Part shown: piece by piece, positions 1 through 9,300 of the stretch
Position numbering within the stretch: the stretch's first letter is position 1
Layout: each line of letters opens with the position of its first letter
Source: UBA8752 sp049610565
Lineage (GTDB): Bacteria; Bacteroidota; Bacteroidia; Flavobacteriales_D; Sanyastnellaceae
NCBI GenBank assembly: GCA_049610565.1
Contig: JBMYZR010000035.1
Span: 1 to 24,756 of the forward strand
Length of the DNA stretch: 24,756 bases
Reading direction: 5' to 3'
Made by a program: the position numbers and the translations under genes
Notes under the pieces: model-generated
Seen by the model: only the letters and a program-made list of their open reading frames with translations
Databases searched by the model: none
Told to the model about the DNA's origin: nothing

Positions 1-3000
1 TCCTCGTCCCCGGTGATGACGCAGACATTGTCGATGTAGAACTCCTGTCCGGCCACCGCCAATTCCTGGACGTTGCCCGTCAGGATGACCTCACCGGCAA
101 TGAACCCGAAGTAGGTGTTGTAGGTCACCAGGACATTGACGCCGCCGAGGGCACCGCCCATGTTGTCGATGTCGTCGACGAGCAGGCTGCCGTTGATGCG
201 CAGGTTCTCGAGGCCTCCGTAATCGATGAACTCGAACTTGACCTGCTGCACGGCGGCGACACCGGTCAGGTCGTAGACGGCGGAAATGTTGTTGAGCCAG
301 AGCACCTGACCGTTGCCGGCTTCAGGCTGAGCGGCCATGATCTCGGCGGAACCGAAGTTGGTGGATCCGTCGACGTAGGTGATGTCCTCGAAGGAGAGGT
401 CAATGCCGTCTTCGGAGGCCACGGTCACACCCGGACCCGGTATGGTGACCGGGCCGAAGGCCATCAGCTCGTGGGTGAACTCCACATCGCAGCTGTCCAC
501 CTGGTCCGTGCCCCCGCCACAGTCCACGCTCACATACTGGCAGTAGGTGTCCGTGCAGTTCGGGTCATTGAAGTCCGTGACGGTCACGCAGACGAGTTGG
601 CCCGGTTGCGCGATGGGATGGGTGAAGTTGGGGCCCGCCGGCACCGGAATGCCGCCAATGGTCCAATCGAGAATGCCCGGCGTGCCGATGTAGTTGAATT
701 CGGCGATGCAGTTGCCGATGTCCATCGCAGCGAAGGCGGCCAGTGCGAAACACGGAATCTCGATGTCGCAGGTGGGAATGTCAAGGCCGGGGAGGTCCGT
801 CACGAGGACGGGGATGGTCTCCAGGACGAAGACACTGAGACTGATTGACAGTGGAGTTTGGCTCGACCCGGACAGGAGGAACTGCCCCCCTCCGAGGTTC
901 TGGCCGCTGCCGGCCACATTGCCGTCCGCATCGATGAGGTGGATGCCGAGGGAGTCAATCTGATCTTCCCAAATGCCGAGGTCGATGGTCAGCAGGGACT
1001 GGCATCCATCGGCGTCGAGACTGGTGAGCTGGATGTCGAGTCCCTCCAGGAAGGTGGTGTCGTCCACCGTCGTGATGTCCGGTGCCACTGTGCCGTCCGC
1101 ACCGCTGATGCAGAGGTCGTCGAGGAACAGTTCCTGTCCGCCCACGCTGAACTTGTCGACGTCACCGATGAGGGAGATCGTGCCTTCGAAGGCGTACCCC
1201 AGACTCGTGCCGGTGACCTCGACGAGGACGCCGCCGATGACCGCGCCGTGGAAGGCCGTCAGCCCCCCGTATCCGTTGGGGCTGATGACCGGAGCGGAAC
1301 CGTTGATCGACAGGTTCTCAAACCCGCCCTGGTCGCGGAAGGCGAGGCAGACCGTGTCCGTTTCGGCGAGCACCGACTGGATGTCGAACTCAGCCGAGAG
1401 GTTGTTGGTCCACAACACGTTTCCGAAGGGCGTGCTTTCGACGCCGAGGAAATTGAAGTAGGTGCCCGACGCGCCCTGCAGGACATCGAGGTAGACGGGC
1501 ACGCCGTCGCTGGTGACCGCAAGGCCACCCGGGGCGACCGCGATGGTGGCGCCCGCAGTGATGTCTCCGTAGCGATTTCCGACCGTCAGGGACTCGAAGG
1601 AGGTGAAGACATCGCAGGTCGCATCGCAATCCGTCGTGTCATCCTGAGGATCGTCCGTGATCTGTCCATCGTGCTTCACGCAGATGTGGTCGACCGCGAA
1701 CTGCTGGCCTCCGATTTCGAGCTTCTGCACGTTTCCAGTGAGGACCACGGTGCCCGTCTGGTATCCCGCATGGGCTGTCGTGGTCACGGCCATCGTGACG
1801 CCGGGCGCCACGTTGGTCACCATGGCCTCCAACTCGCCGGTGAGCAGGGTGTATCCGTTGACCTGGAGGTTCTCCAGTCCGGCACCATCGAAGAACTCGA
1901 AGCTGACCTCGGTGACGCCCGAGAAGGCGGAGAGGTCGTAGGCGGCCAGGATGTTGTTGGTCCAGAGGAAGTGGCCGGAGCCGAACGTGGGGAAGGCTGC
2001 ATCCACGCTGGCCGTACCGTAGGTCATGCCGAACCCGTCGAAGAACTGCTCGAACCCGAGGCTGATGGCGTTCTCCGTGGCGATGGTGGTGCCCGGTGCG
2101 CTGTAGGGCAGCATGCCGAGGGCCATCGGGTCATGCGAGAACAGGGCGTCGCAGAGTGTATCCAGGGAGAACGGGGGCAGCGGCGGGATGATGATGCCCG
2201 GCACGTCCACGATCGTCTCGATGAGGCCGGGGGTGATGGTGCCCGGGGGCAGGTCGACGAGGGTGAGGCCACCGAGGGTGATCTGCAGTCCGGAGTTGTC
2301 ATAGGCGCTGAAGCAGTCCGCGTCCCAGCTGAAGGTGTACGTTCCCGGGGCGAGGGCGAGGGACTCGCTGACCGAGTTCGTGTCCGTCGGCATGGCGCCG
2401 CTGGCGACGACGTTGCCCTCCAGGTCGGTGATGGACCAGGGGCCGGAGCTGTCGCCATATCCGTCGTAGTAGTCGATCACGAGATCCTCGGCCGTCGCGC
2501 CCGCGTCGAACGGCTCCAGCGTGGCGTTGGTGAGGAGTTGGGCGCCCACATAGGTGAATGGGGTCCACTCACTCATGGGGAATTCGTCTTCCCCGCCGTC
2601 GTTGGGCGTCCATTCGCCCATGGGGTATTCCTCTTCTTCCTGGGCGAAGAGTGCTGCCGTGTTGAAGACTTCAACGGTCACCTCAGTGAGGTAGTGGTAA
2701 TCCTCCAGGCAGACCTGCCCGGTTTCGGTGATCGGAATGGAGGTGTTGCCGTTCAGGGCGAAGGCGGCGGCACCGAGCACACCGTTGTCGTAGTAGAATC
2801 CGTCCGGCACGTCCTGCAGGATGTCGCAGTCGTCCTCGGAAGTGGACGAGGCCGCCGTTTCGAAGGCCAGACCACTGCCCGGATCGAAGAAGTCCCACGT
2901 GTTGTATCCGATGCCGGGGAGGGTCGGGTCGATGGGGATGAGGTCGGTGAAATTGACGTCCAGTCCATCCGGGTCGATCGGTGATCCCGTGGGGGTGAAC

Positions 3001-5990
3001 ATGTCGCCGGGGATATAGGCGGACACCAGCTGGGCGTCGAGTTGGGCGCCGAGCATGATGGCGTTGGGGCCGGCGGCTTGGGCGGCGGCCATCCAATAGA
3101 GCGGCCCCGAGGTGTCGTCCGGACATTCGATGACCGGGTGCAGGATTGCCGACTCGAGCACGTACCCGCAATCCAACGCGGTCTGGTAGCTGCCGAGGGT
3201 GGTGCTGGGTCCGAGATTGGTGGCGACATCGGCGAAATCCTCTCCATTCTGGAACTGGGACAGGAAGGACACGGCGTCGTCTCCCCCTGGGAACGCGGTG
3301 CTGAACGCCATGATCCGGGTGCTGGCTTCGATGGTGCCCGGCAGGTCCACGGCCTCGAATGAACAGGTCACTGGATTGAACCCGAGATCGGGAATCAGAT
3401 CGGCAATCCGGTCGAAGGGGAAGGGCTCGATGGTGATGCAACTCTCGCGGTCGCACGCCTCGTAGCAGGGGTCGGCTCCCGAGGCGATGCCTCCGTCCTC
3501 GTAGATCTTCAGGCAGGCCTCCTTGAACAGGGTGAACCCGGAGAAGCACTTGATGAAGGACATGGGCATGTCGAGATTGATGGGCAGGGTGGTCCCATCG
3601 CTGAAGCAGACCTCGGCATCGTAGTCCGCCTCGTCGAGGTCAAACAGGGCCATGTCGAAGGTGATGGCCGCCCGCGTGCCCGTCCAGCCGCCCCAGCAGC
3701 CTTCGCCGCAGTAGAGCCACATGTCGAGCCCGTAGTCGGGTGCCTCCGGGGTGACGATGAAGGTCAGGCACTGGGTGTTGGTCGTTCCATCCGGACAGAT
3801 GACCGTGGCGCACAGTTCGCCGGTGTAGATCCCGTCCGCATAGGCGGCGGCGACATCCTCGACCGATCCGTTGAAGGTGGGGCTCCATTGGCCGTCTGCC
3901 GCGGGAACGGCCGTGCCATTGAGCGTCCACGTGATGTCGGCACCGGCCACGGGGCTCACGTTGCCGAGGAGACTGTATTCGATGGAGCAGAGGTCGTACG
4001 TGGCGGAGGTGAGGACCGCGCTGAGGTCGTTGTCCGGAGTGCAGTCGTCCCCACAGTCGGGGTTGATCGCCACAATCTGGGTGTAGTCGAGGCCCTGGCA
4101 GTTCAGGGCGACTTCGACGAGGGTGATGACGCCTTCGGGGTAGGCCCTGGTGAAGGACGGGTTGCCCGAGCCATCGGAGCCGTCGGCGACGCCGGTCTGC
4201 TCGATGACGCCGTCGATGTCCACGTCAAACGAGAGGTCCAGGTCGGCCATGGGGGTGGAGCCGGCATTGCCCACCGTGATGGTGTAGGTCGAGCAATTGA
4301 CCGCCACGAGGCTGTACGTCAGGCTGACGTCACAGTTGAAGTATTCATCGCACGGGGTGGGCGTGGTGTTCGGGGTGCTGGTGTCCATGGAGATGGGGTC
4401 ACCGGTGAGGCTGATGTCCTCGATGAAGGGCGTGAAGGGGGCCACTTCGGGAAACTCGAGGGTCATCGGGTGGGTGAATTCGATGCAGCCCGGAAGTCCT
4501 CCGAACGCATCCGTTCCCGCCGAATTGACGTGGATGATCGAGGGGTCGAACACGGTGGGGATGTCGTGGGTCCGGCGGTGGCCGATCAGACCGTAGCCGA
4601 GCGCGGCCTCACGCAGGTCCATCATTTCGGGGTGGAAGATGATGGGCTGCTGGCCTTGCTGGCTGTTGGCCGCATGGAGTCCGAAGTCGTCTCCGTAGTT
4701 GGTGCTGGGGCTGCCCGCATAGATGGTGTGGTCGATGAGGTAGTCCGACGTCACGGTGCCGGTGAGCTCCACGGCCATGAGGAAGGGCACCCGGTCCTTC
4801 TCTTCGGTGTCCGGATCACTGTCGAGGTACTCCGGGTCATTGACGTAGCCGGCGATGATGACTTCGGTGTCGCTGTTGGCGTTGAGTCTCCGGTACATCG
4901 AGTACCCCTTGAGGCTCGTTTCTGCACCCGGGTTGGTGTAGGCGCCGTCCAAATGGAGTCCACGGGCCTCCACAGCCGAGCCGTCGATGTGGTAATGCAG
5001 GGTGGTGAGGCCCCGGTTCCGAACCCAGTTGACCGTCTGGACCAGCGTGAGCTGGTTGGGGTTGTTGGGGCCTGCAGCGTTGAGGACCGCGGCACAGGAG
5101 GCCACGGCATGCCGCTGATTCTGGGGCACGATGGGCTCGTTGTCTCCTTCGCCGGGGTACCAGTAGGGAGTCACTTTGGACCAGGCCGGGGTTCCATCGT
5201 ATTCGACGAGGGCGGCCAGCGGAGCCTGGTGGTACCCGTTCGTGGCGGGGTTCTCGTAGAAGGCATTGGCCGATCCGGACACGAAGTAGCCGATGTCCGG
5301 GACATCCAGTACGTGCGCCCCCATGTCGTAGTCCGCTCCATCGGGGTTGTTGAACGAGTCGATGGCGTGCGTCCAGTTCGGGGTGATCGACGTTTGGCTC
5401 GCATCGGGCACATCAATTTCCACCAGCACCGCCACGCGCTGCTCGTTGAGTTGGACCCCCGAAATTCCACCGAGCCACCCGGTGAGGGCCAGTTTGCCAT
5501 TGCGGTAGAGTCCGTGGATCAGGACCAAGCCCTTTTCGGACGCATTGGCTGCCACGTTCTCCTTGATTTCCGCCGTGGCCAACACAGCACCGGTGTTGAG
5601 GTCGAAGGTCATCACGATGCTCCGTGTTGCCGCACCGGTCACGCTGGCCGTGATGCCGATCAGGACGCCGGTTTCATTCCCGATGTCCATCACGTGGGCC
5701 GCGCGCCACCCGGTCTCCTGCGCATAATCCTTCTCCCAGTCGATGGAGCCATCGGTCTTGACGCGGGAGATCCGCACTGTGGGCAGGCTGTTCTCGCTGG
5801 CTCCGTTGGAGACGGTCGAGGCCACAAGCATGTGCTCCGAGCCATCCTGGATTTCCGCCGTGGAGGAGTACACGACGTTGTTGGGCTCGACCAGCACATC
5901 GTGCAACTGAGCGTTGGCCGGGTTGGCCATCATCAGGGTCAAAGCGACTGAAATGACCGCCATCAGGGCATGCAAGTGGCGGGAAATCAT
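1..5990 (-). CDS. Giant secreted modular repeat protein, copy B (3' end off the left edge)
   Basis: An open frame runs from ATG at 5990 to the left edge without a stop, giving at least 1996 residues; the C-terminus is missing. Residues 1-27 form a signal peptide (hydrophobic core, ANPANA before Q28), so the protein is exported. Residues about 30-500 contain propeller-like text such as VRISRVKTDGSIDWEKDY. Residues about 756-854 form a cysteine-rich domain (CGEGCWGG, CFSGFTLFKEACLK, CYEACDRESC) that I do not recognise. A single IPGDMF sits at 2997-3014 and two PMGEWTP-type repeats follow. Beta-rich modules begin at about residues 1280 (CDALFSHD), 1456 (CDATCDVF) and 1834 (CDVEFTHE); each ends in D-x-[IVL]-C. 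It is a clear paralogue of the gene just upstream (6318-15428), alike from the signal peptide through the second module, but the roughly 200 residues between modules two and three are unrelated. An in-frame upstream ATG at 6164 has no intervening stop, but the signal peptide favours 5990. Function is unknown; adhesion or a matrix role is inference. Confidence 0.88.
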   Translation of the reverse strand, partial: MISRHLHALMAVISVALTLMMANPANAQLHDVLVEPNNVVYSSTAEIQDGSEHMLVASTVSNGASENSLPTVRISRVKTDGSIDWEKDYAQETGWRAAHVMDIGNETGVLIGITASVTGAATRSIVMTFDLNTGAVLATAEIKENVAANASEKGLVLIHGLYRNGKLALTGWLGGISGVQLNEQRVAVLVEIDVPDASQTSITPNWTHAIDSFNNPDGADYDMGAHVLDVPDIGYFVSGSANAFYENPATNGYHQAPLAALVEYDGTPAWSKVTPYWYPGEGDNEPIVPQNQRHAVASCAAVLNAAGPNNPNQLTLVQTVNWVRNRGLTTLHYHIDGSAVEARGLHLDGAYTNPGAETSLKGYSMYRRLNANSDTEVIIAGYVNDPEYLDSDPDTEEKDRVPFLMAVELTGTVTSDYLIDHTIYAGSPSTNYGDDFGLHAANSQQGQQPIIFHPEMMDLREAALGYGLIGHRRTHDIPTVFDPSIIHVNSAGTDAFGGLPGCIEFTHPMTLEFPEVAPFTPFIEDISLTGDPISMDTSTPNTTPTPCDEYFNCDVSLTYSLVAVNCSTYTITVGNAGSTPMADLDLSFDVDIDGVIEQTGVADGSDGSGNPSFTRAYPEGVITLVEVALNCQGLDYTQIVAINPDCGDDCTPDNDLSAVLTSATYDLCSIEYSLLGNVSPVAGADITWTLNGTAVPAADGQWSPTFNGSVEDVAAAYADGIYTGELCATVICPDGTTNTQCLTFIVTPEAPDYGLDMWLYCGEGCWGGWTGTRAAITFDMALFDLDEADYDAEVCFSDGTTLPINLDMPMSFIKCFSGFTLFKEACLKIYEDGGIASGADPCYEACDRESCITIEPFPFDRIADLIPDLGFNPVTCSFEAVDLPGTIEASTRIMAFSTAFPGGDDAVSFLSQFQNGEDFADVATNLGPSTTLGSYQTALDCGYVLESAILHPVIECPDDTSGPLYWMAAAQAAGPNAIMLGAQLDAQLVSAYIPGDMFTPTGSPIDPDGLDVNFTDLIPIDPTLPGIGYNTWDFFDPGSGLAFETAASSTSEDDCDILQDVPDGFYYDNGVLGAAAFALNGNTSIPITETGQVCLEDYHYLTEVTVEVFNTAALFAQEEEEYPMGEWTPNDGGEDEFPMSEWTPFTYVGAQLLTNATLEPFDAGATAEDLVIDYYDGYGDSSGPWSITDLEGNVVASGAMPTDTNSVSESLALAPGTYTFSWDADCFSAYDNSGLQITLGGLTLVDLPPGTITPGLIETIVDVPGIIIPPLPPFSLDTLCDALFSHDPMALGMLPYSAPGTTIATENAISLGFEQFFDGFGMTYGTASVDAAFPTFGSGHFLWTNNILAAYDLSAFSGVTEVSFEFFDGAGLENLQVNGYTLLTGELEAMVTNVAPGVTMAVTTTAHAGYQTGTVVLTGNVQKLEIGGQQFAVDHICVKHDGQITDDPQDDTTDCDATCDVFTSFESLTVGNRYGDITAGATIAVAPGGLAVTSDGVPVYLDVLQGASGTYFNFLGVESTPFGNVLWTNNLSAEFDIQSVLAETDTVCLAFRDQGGFENLSINGSAPVISPNGYGGLTAFHGAVIGGVLVEVTGTSLGYAFEGTISLIGDVDKFSVGGQELFLDDLCISGADGTVAPDITTVDDTTFLEGLDIQLTSLDADGCQSLLTIDLGIWEDQIDSLGIHLIDADGNVAGSGQNLGGGQFLLSGSSQTPLSISLSVFVLETIPVLVTDLPGLDIPTCDIEIPCFALAAFAAMDIGNCIAEFNYIGTPGILDWTIGGIPVPAGPNFTHPIAQPGQLVCVTVTDFNDPNCTDTYCQYVSVDCGGGTDQVDSCDVEFTHELMAFGPVTIPGPGVTVASEDGIDLSFEDITYVDGSTNFGSAEIMAAQPEAGNGQVLWLNNISAVYDLTGVAAVQQVKFEFIDYGGLENLRINGSLLVDDIDNMGGALGGVNVLVTYNTYFGFIAGEVILTGNVQELAVAGQEFYIDNVCVITGDE
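2559..2630 (-). repeat. Two-copy E[YF]PM[GS]EWTP peptide repeat in copy B
   Basis: Two nine-residue units, EYPMGEWTP (2604-2630) and EFPMSEWTP (2559-2585), are separated by a short acidic linker. The paralogue carries three such units at 11847-11966, so copy number differs between the two genes. Confidence 0.85.
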
Positions 5991-6047
5991 GGCGTTAAGG
6001 CTTTGGTTCCCCTTTGAGGTATGGGCATTTCCGTCGGGCCTCGGATT

Positions 6048-6243
6048 TTTTCGTCCAGAGGGTATAATTCCAGTTCGCAAATGACTGGAGTCGTTGATAA
6101 TCAGGGTGAATGGGGCTGATTTCAGGCCTTGGGGACAGGGCCGGTGAGGGCAAGTAGTGTTCATGGCGATTCGAGATAAGGAAGTGAAGGGCTAACTCAC
6201 TGAATGTGCAGGAATGGGCCGACCGGCCGGCTGACGTTCGTCA
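6048..6243 (-). promoter_or_regulatory. Conserved upstream region of copy B, with paired inverted repeats
   Basis: This region fills most of the 327-bp gap between the two giant genes. It shares ordered blocks with the region upstream of the other giant gene (15489-15685). Block A is 6210-6243, 34 bp with 32 identical. Block B is 6146-6173, sharing GTTCATGGCGATTCG on the plus strand. Block C is 6096-6104 (GATAATCAG) and block D is 6048-6056 (TTTTCGTCC). Spacing between blocks B, C and D is identical in both copies. Block A holds two adjacent 5-2-5 inverted repeats, GGCCG-AC-CGGCC at 6217-6228 and TGACG-TT-CGTCA at 6232-6243. A regulator-binding region or structured leader is the natural reading. 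I do not see a convincing -7 box, so the transcription start is not assigned. Confidence 0.6.
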
Positions 6244-6261
6244 CCCGTTCCAATGACAATG

Positions 6262-6288
6262 AAAAAGGGGGGCCGTAGCCCCCCTTTT
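6262..6288 (-). terminator. Intrinsic terminator after copy A
   Basis: Read on the minus strand, a perfect stem of AAAA, six G and C pairs with its complement around a UACG tetraloop, and the 3' arm ends in UUUUU. It lies 29 bp past the stop codon at 6318-6320. The cUACGg loop is an exceptionally stable tetraloop, and the A-rich left arm could let it work in the other direction too. It separates transcription of the two giant genes. Confidence 0.92.
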
Positions 6289-6317
6289 CGTGTCAGGATG
6301 TGTTGACCATGTTGGCG

Positions 6318-9300
6318 TCACTCGTCGCACTCCTGCGAGAATTCGCCGAGCAGTTCGATGAGGTCATTGACCGAGGTGATGCCGTCGCCGTTGATGTCCG
6401 TCGGGCACGGGTTGACCTCTGGGAAGACGCAACTGCCGTCATCGAATTCCGCTGCGCTTTCGTAGTTGAGCGCCGAGACATACGCGCAGCCTCCTTCGAG
6501 GCAGGATCCATCGTCATCGGTGGCGTTGGACGCGTAATTCGGTGAGTCGGAATCCGTGCAGCCGGGCACTTCCAGCGCATCACAGATGCCATCGAGGTCG
6601 GCGTCGTTCAAGCAGTTTCCGTCGCAGTCATATCCAGGACCGGGGTAGGCGCACATGCCGGGCTCGTTGGCGTCGGGGATGTAGTTGCACGCATTGGGAT
6701 CCATGCACCCTTCCACCTGGCCGTAGCCTCCGAAGGTGTAGATGGCGTCATAGGGCGCTTCAACATCCCCGCCAAGCAACACGCGGGTGTTCCACTCTCC
6801 ACTGAGCTCGCCATTGGTGGTGAATTGCGCCAGCAGCACCTTCAGATCGCCTCCAGCATAGCCGTTGGCGTCTCCCACCAGGGCGTACCATGCACCACCA
6901 TTGATGCCGTCAATCGTGAAGCTGCTGCCCGGAACGCCTCCGCCCGGCTCGAAGTCCGGCACCCAGGGGTGGTCGGAACTCTGGACTGTGAAGATGCTCC
7001 CCTCACCATTGTCCGCATCCGGGATGGACGTGTTGCCAATGGTCACCCAGCTGTCGTACTCGAGCGACGGGTAGATCGAGAACAGCAAGGGGTTGATGCC
7101 GTTCGGCGTCTGAACGCCCAGAGGACTCTGGTAGAATTGACCCGTGGTCACCGTATGGGAGGGCGCTGTTCCGCCACCTCCCGCCACGGCGAGCATGAAG
7201 TCATCCTCCTGGGCCATGGTCATCCAGATGCGCGTGGTGCTGTACCCGGTCAGGTCCACGGTCTCTCCCGTCGCACCGATGAGGAGGCCAATGTCCTCGT
7301 GGATGACTTCCACCTCGAGGCCATAGGCCGAGTAATCGGTGTTGTCAAAGTCACAGGATCCGTCATCTTCATCGGCTTCGGGGTTGAAGTTGACCGCCAG
7401 GGGATTGGTGCAACCGGCTGCGGGAGCCACGATGCAGAGGTCATCGACCCACATGTTCTCACCACCAAGGTCCAGGGAATTCACGTCCCCATTGATGGTC
7501 ATGACGCCGGCGTATCCGGTCACGTTGCCGTCGGCATCCGTTTCGGTGTAACCGTTGACGGTCAGGAAGCAGCCGGCGATTGGAACGCCGGAGTAGCCGT
7601 CGAAGTAGTCGACAGACTCGGCGTACGCCGTCCCGTTCAGCCGGAAGAAGAGGGTGGAGCCCGTCACCCGGAAGGCGAAGCAGACGGATTCCGTGGTGGG
7701 CACAGCCTCTTCGATGTCGAACAGGGCCTGAATGCCCTGCAGGTAGAGCACCCGACCCACGCCGAGGTCCCCGGCCGTTTCCACCGTCATGAATCCGTAG
7801 TCGCTGGATCCGTCGACATAGGGGGCAGTGGCGGCGGAAATGTTGACGTCCCCACTGGTGAACGCGTAGCCGGGCGTCGTCATGATCACCACCGAAGCGC
7901 CGGACTCGTCGCTTCCATAGGACGCGCCTGAGTAATCGCTGTCGAAGTCGGTGGCGAAATCGCACTCGAGGTCGCAATCGTTGCTGGAGTAGTGCACGAT
8001 GCAGAATCCGTTGTCGATGGTGGCGCTGGGGTCGTAGTTGTCGGCGTCCGGGTCGGTGCAGCCAATGCAGGAGTAGTCGCACCCCGTCAGGTCCGTTGCG
8101 TCTGCATTGTAGTCGCACGCCCCCGGGTCGGTGCAGCCCGCGATTTCATCCGCATCGCAAATGCCGTCCGCATCCGCGTCGGGGCATTCGTCAGCCGGGC
8201 ACGGATCCGGGCACGTCTCGAGGATGGCCACGTGGCCCTCATACGAATTCTGGCCGCTCTCCGCCCACGCTCCGTTCGGGCAAATGGTCACGATGTAGGG
8301 GTAGTAGGCCCCGCCGTAGTCGGCGAAGATCTCCTGGCCATTGTCGATGATCGGATAGGCCGTGCCGGTGACGTAGTCGCCCTGAGTCGCGTTGCCCGTG
8401 CCGTAGAGGTCGTCGAGGGAGTTGGCGTCGTAGGACTCAATCAGGAACACGCGGAGTTCATCCGTTCCGTCCGGTCCGAACTCGCCGTAGAGGTCTTGAA
8501 GGACGCCCGAGTTGTGGTAGGCGAAGTCCGGTCCGGACCAGGTGGCCGTGAACTGGATGATGACCTTCTTCCCAGCGTCGAGCAGGGCGTGGAGGTTGTG
8601 CTGGACACCGTTGATGTCCGTCGCCGTGAAGTCCGGTGCGTAGAGGGCCTCCGGGATGGAGCACTCACACGTGGAGCCCGCCACTGCGTACCAGCAGGAT
8701 CCGTTGTCGTCCGTGGCGGTCTCGTCGAAATTGCAGGCCGCAGGGTCGGTGCAGCCGGCAATCTCGTCCGCGTCGCAAATGCCGTCCGCATCGGTGTCGG
8801 CACAGGCTGGTTCTTCGCCGGCGATCACGCACACGTTGTCGATGTAGAACTCCTGACCGGCCACGGCGAGCTCTTGCACGTTGCCCGTCAGCACCACCTC
8901 ACCGGCTTTGAAGCCCGTATAGGTGTTCCAGGCGACGAGCACATTGACGCCGCCGAGCACGGCGCCATTCATGTCCGTGATGTCGTCGATGAGGAGGGCG
9001 CCATTGATGCGCAGGTTCTCTCCACCACCGTAGTCGATGAAGTCGAATTTGACCATGTCCACGGCACCCACACTGGAGAGGTCGTAGACGGCGGTGATGT
9101 TGTTGAGCCACATCACTTGGCCGTCACCGGCTTCCGGCTGGGCCGGGATGATGTCGGCCGACCCGAAGTTCGTGCTTCCCGTGCCATAGACGATGTCGTC
9201 AAAGGACAGGTCGATGCCGTCTTCGGTGGCCACCGTCACGCCAGCGCCCGGGATGGCGACTCCGCCCGGAGACATCAACTCGTGGGTGAATTCCACATCG

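Noticed and set aside
858..2984. Plus-strand open frame of 708 codons opposite copy B (also 3888-5951, 687 codons).
   Set aside because: Same reason: antisense to the modular protein, biased composition, no signal peptide or domain.
8690..8810. GCTDP-type repeats considered as a possible CRISPR or DNA-level repeat array.
   Set aside because: The repetition is at protein level with diverged DNA and irregular spacing inside an open reading frame.
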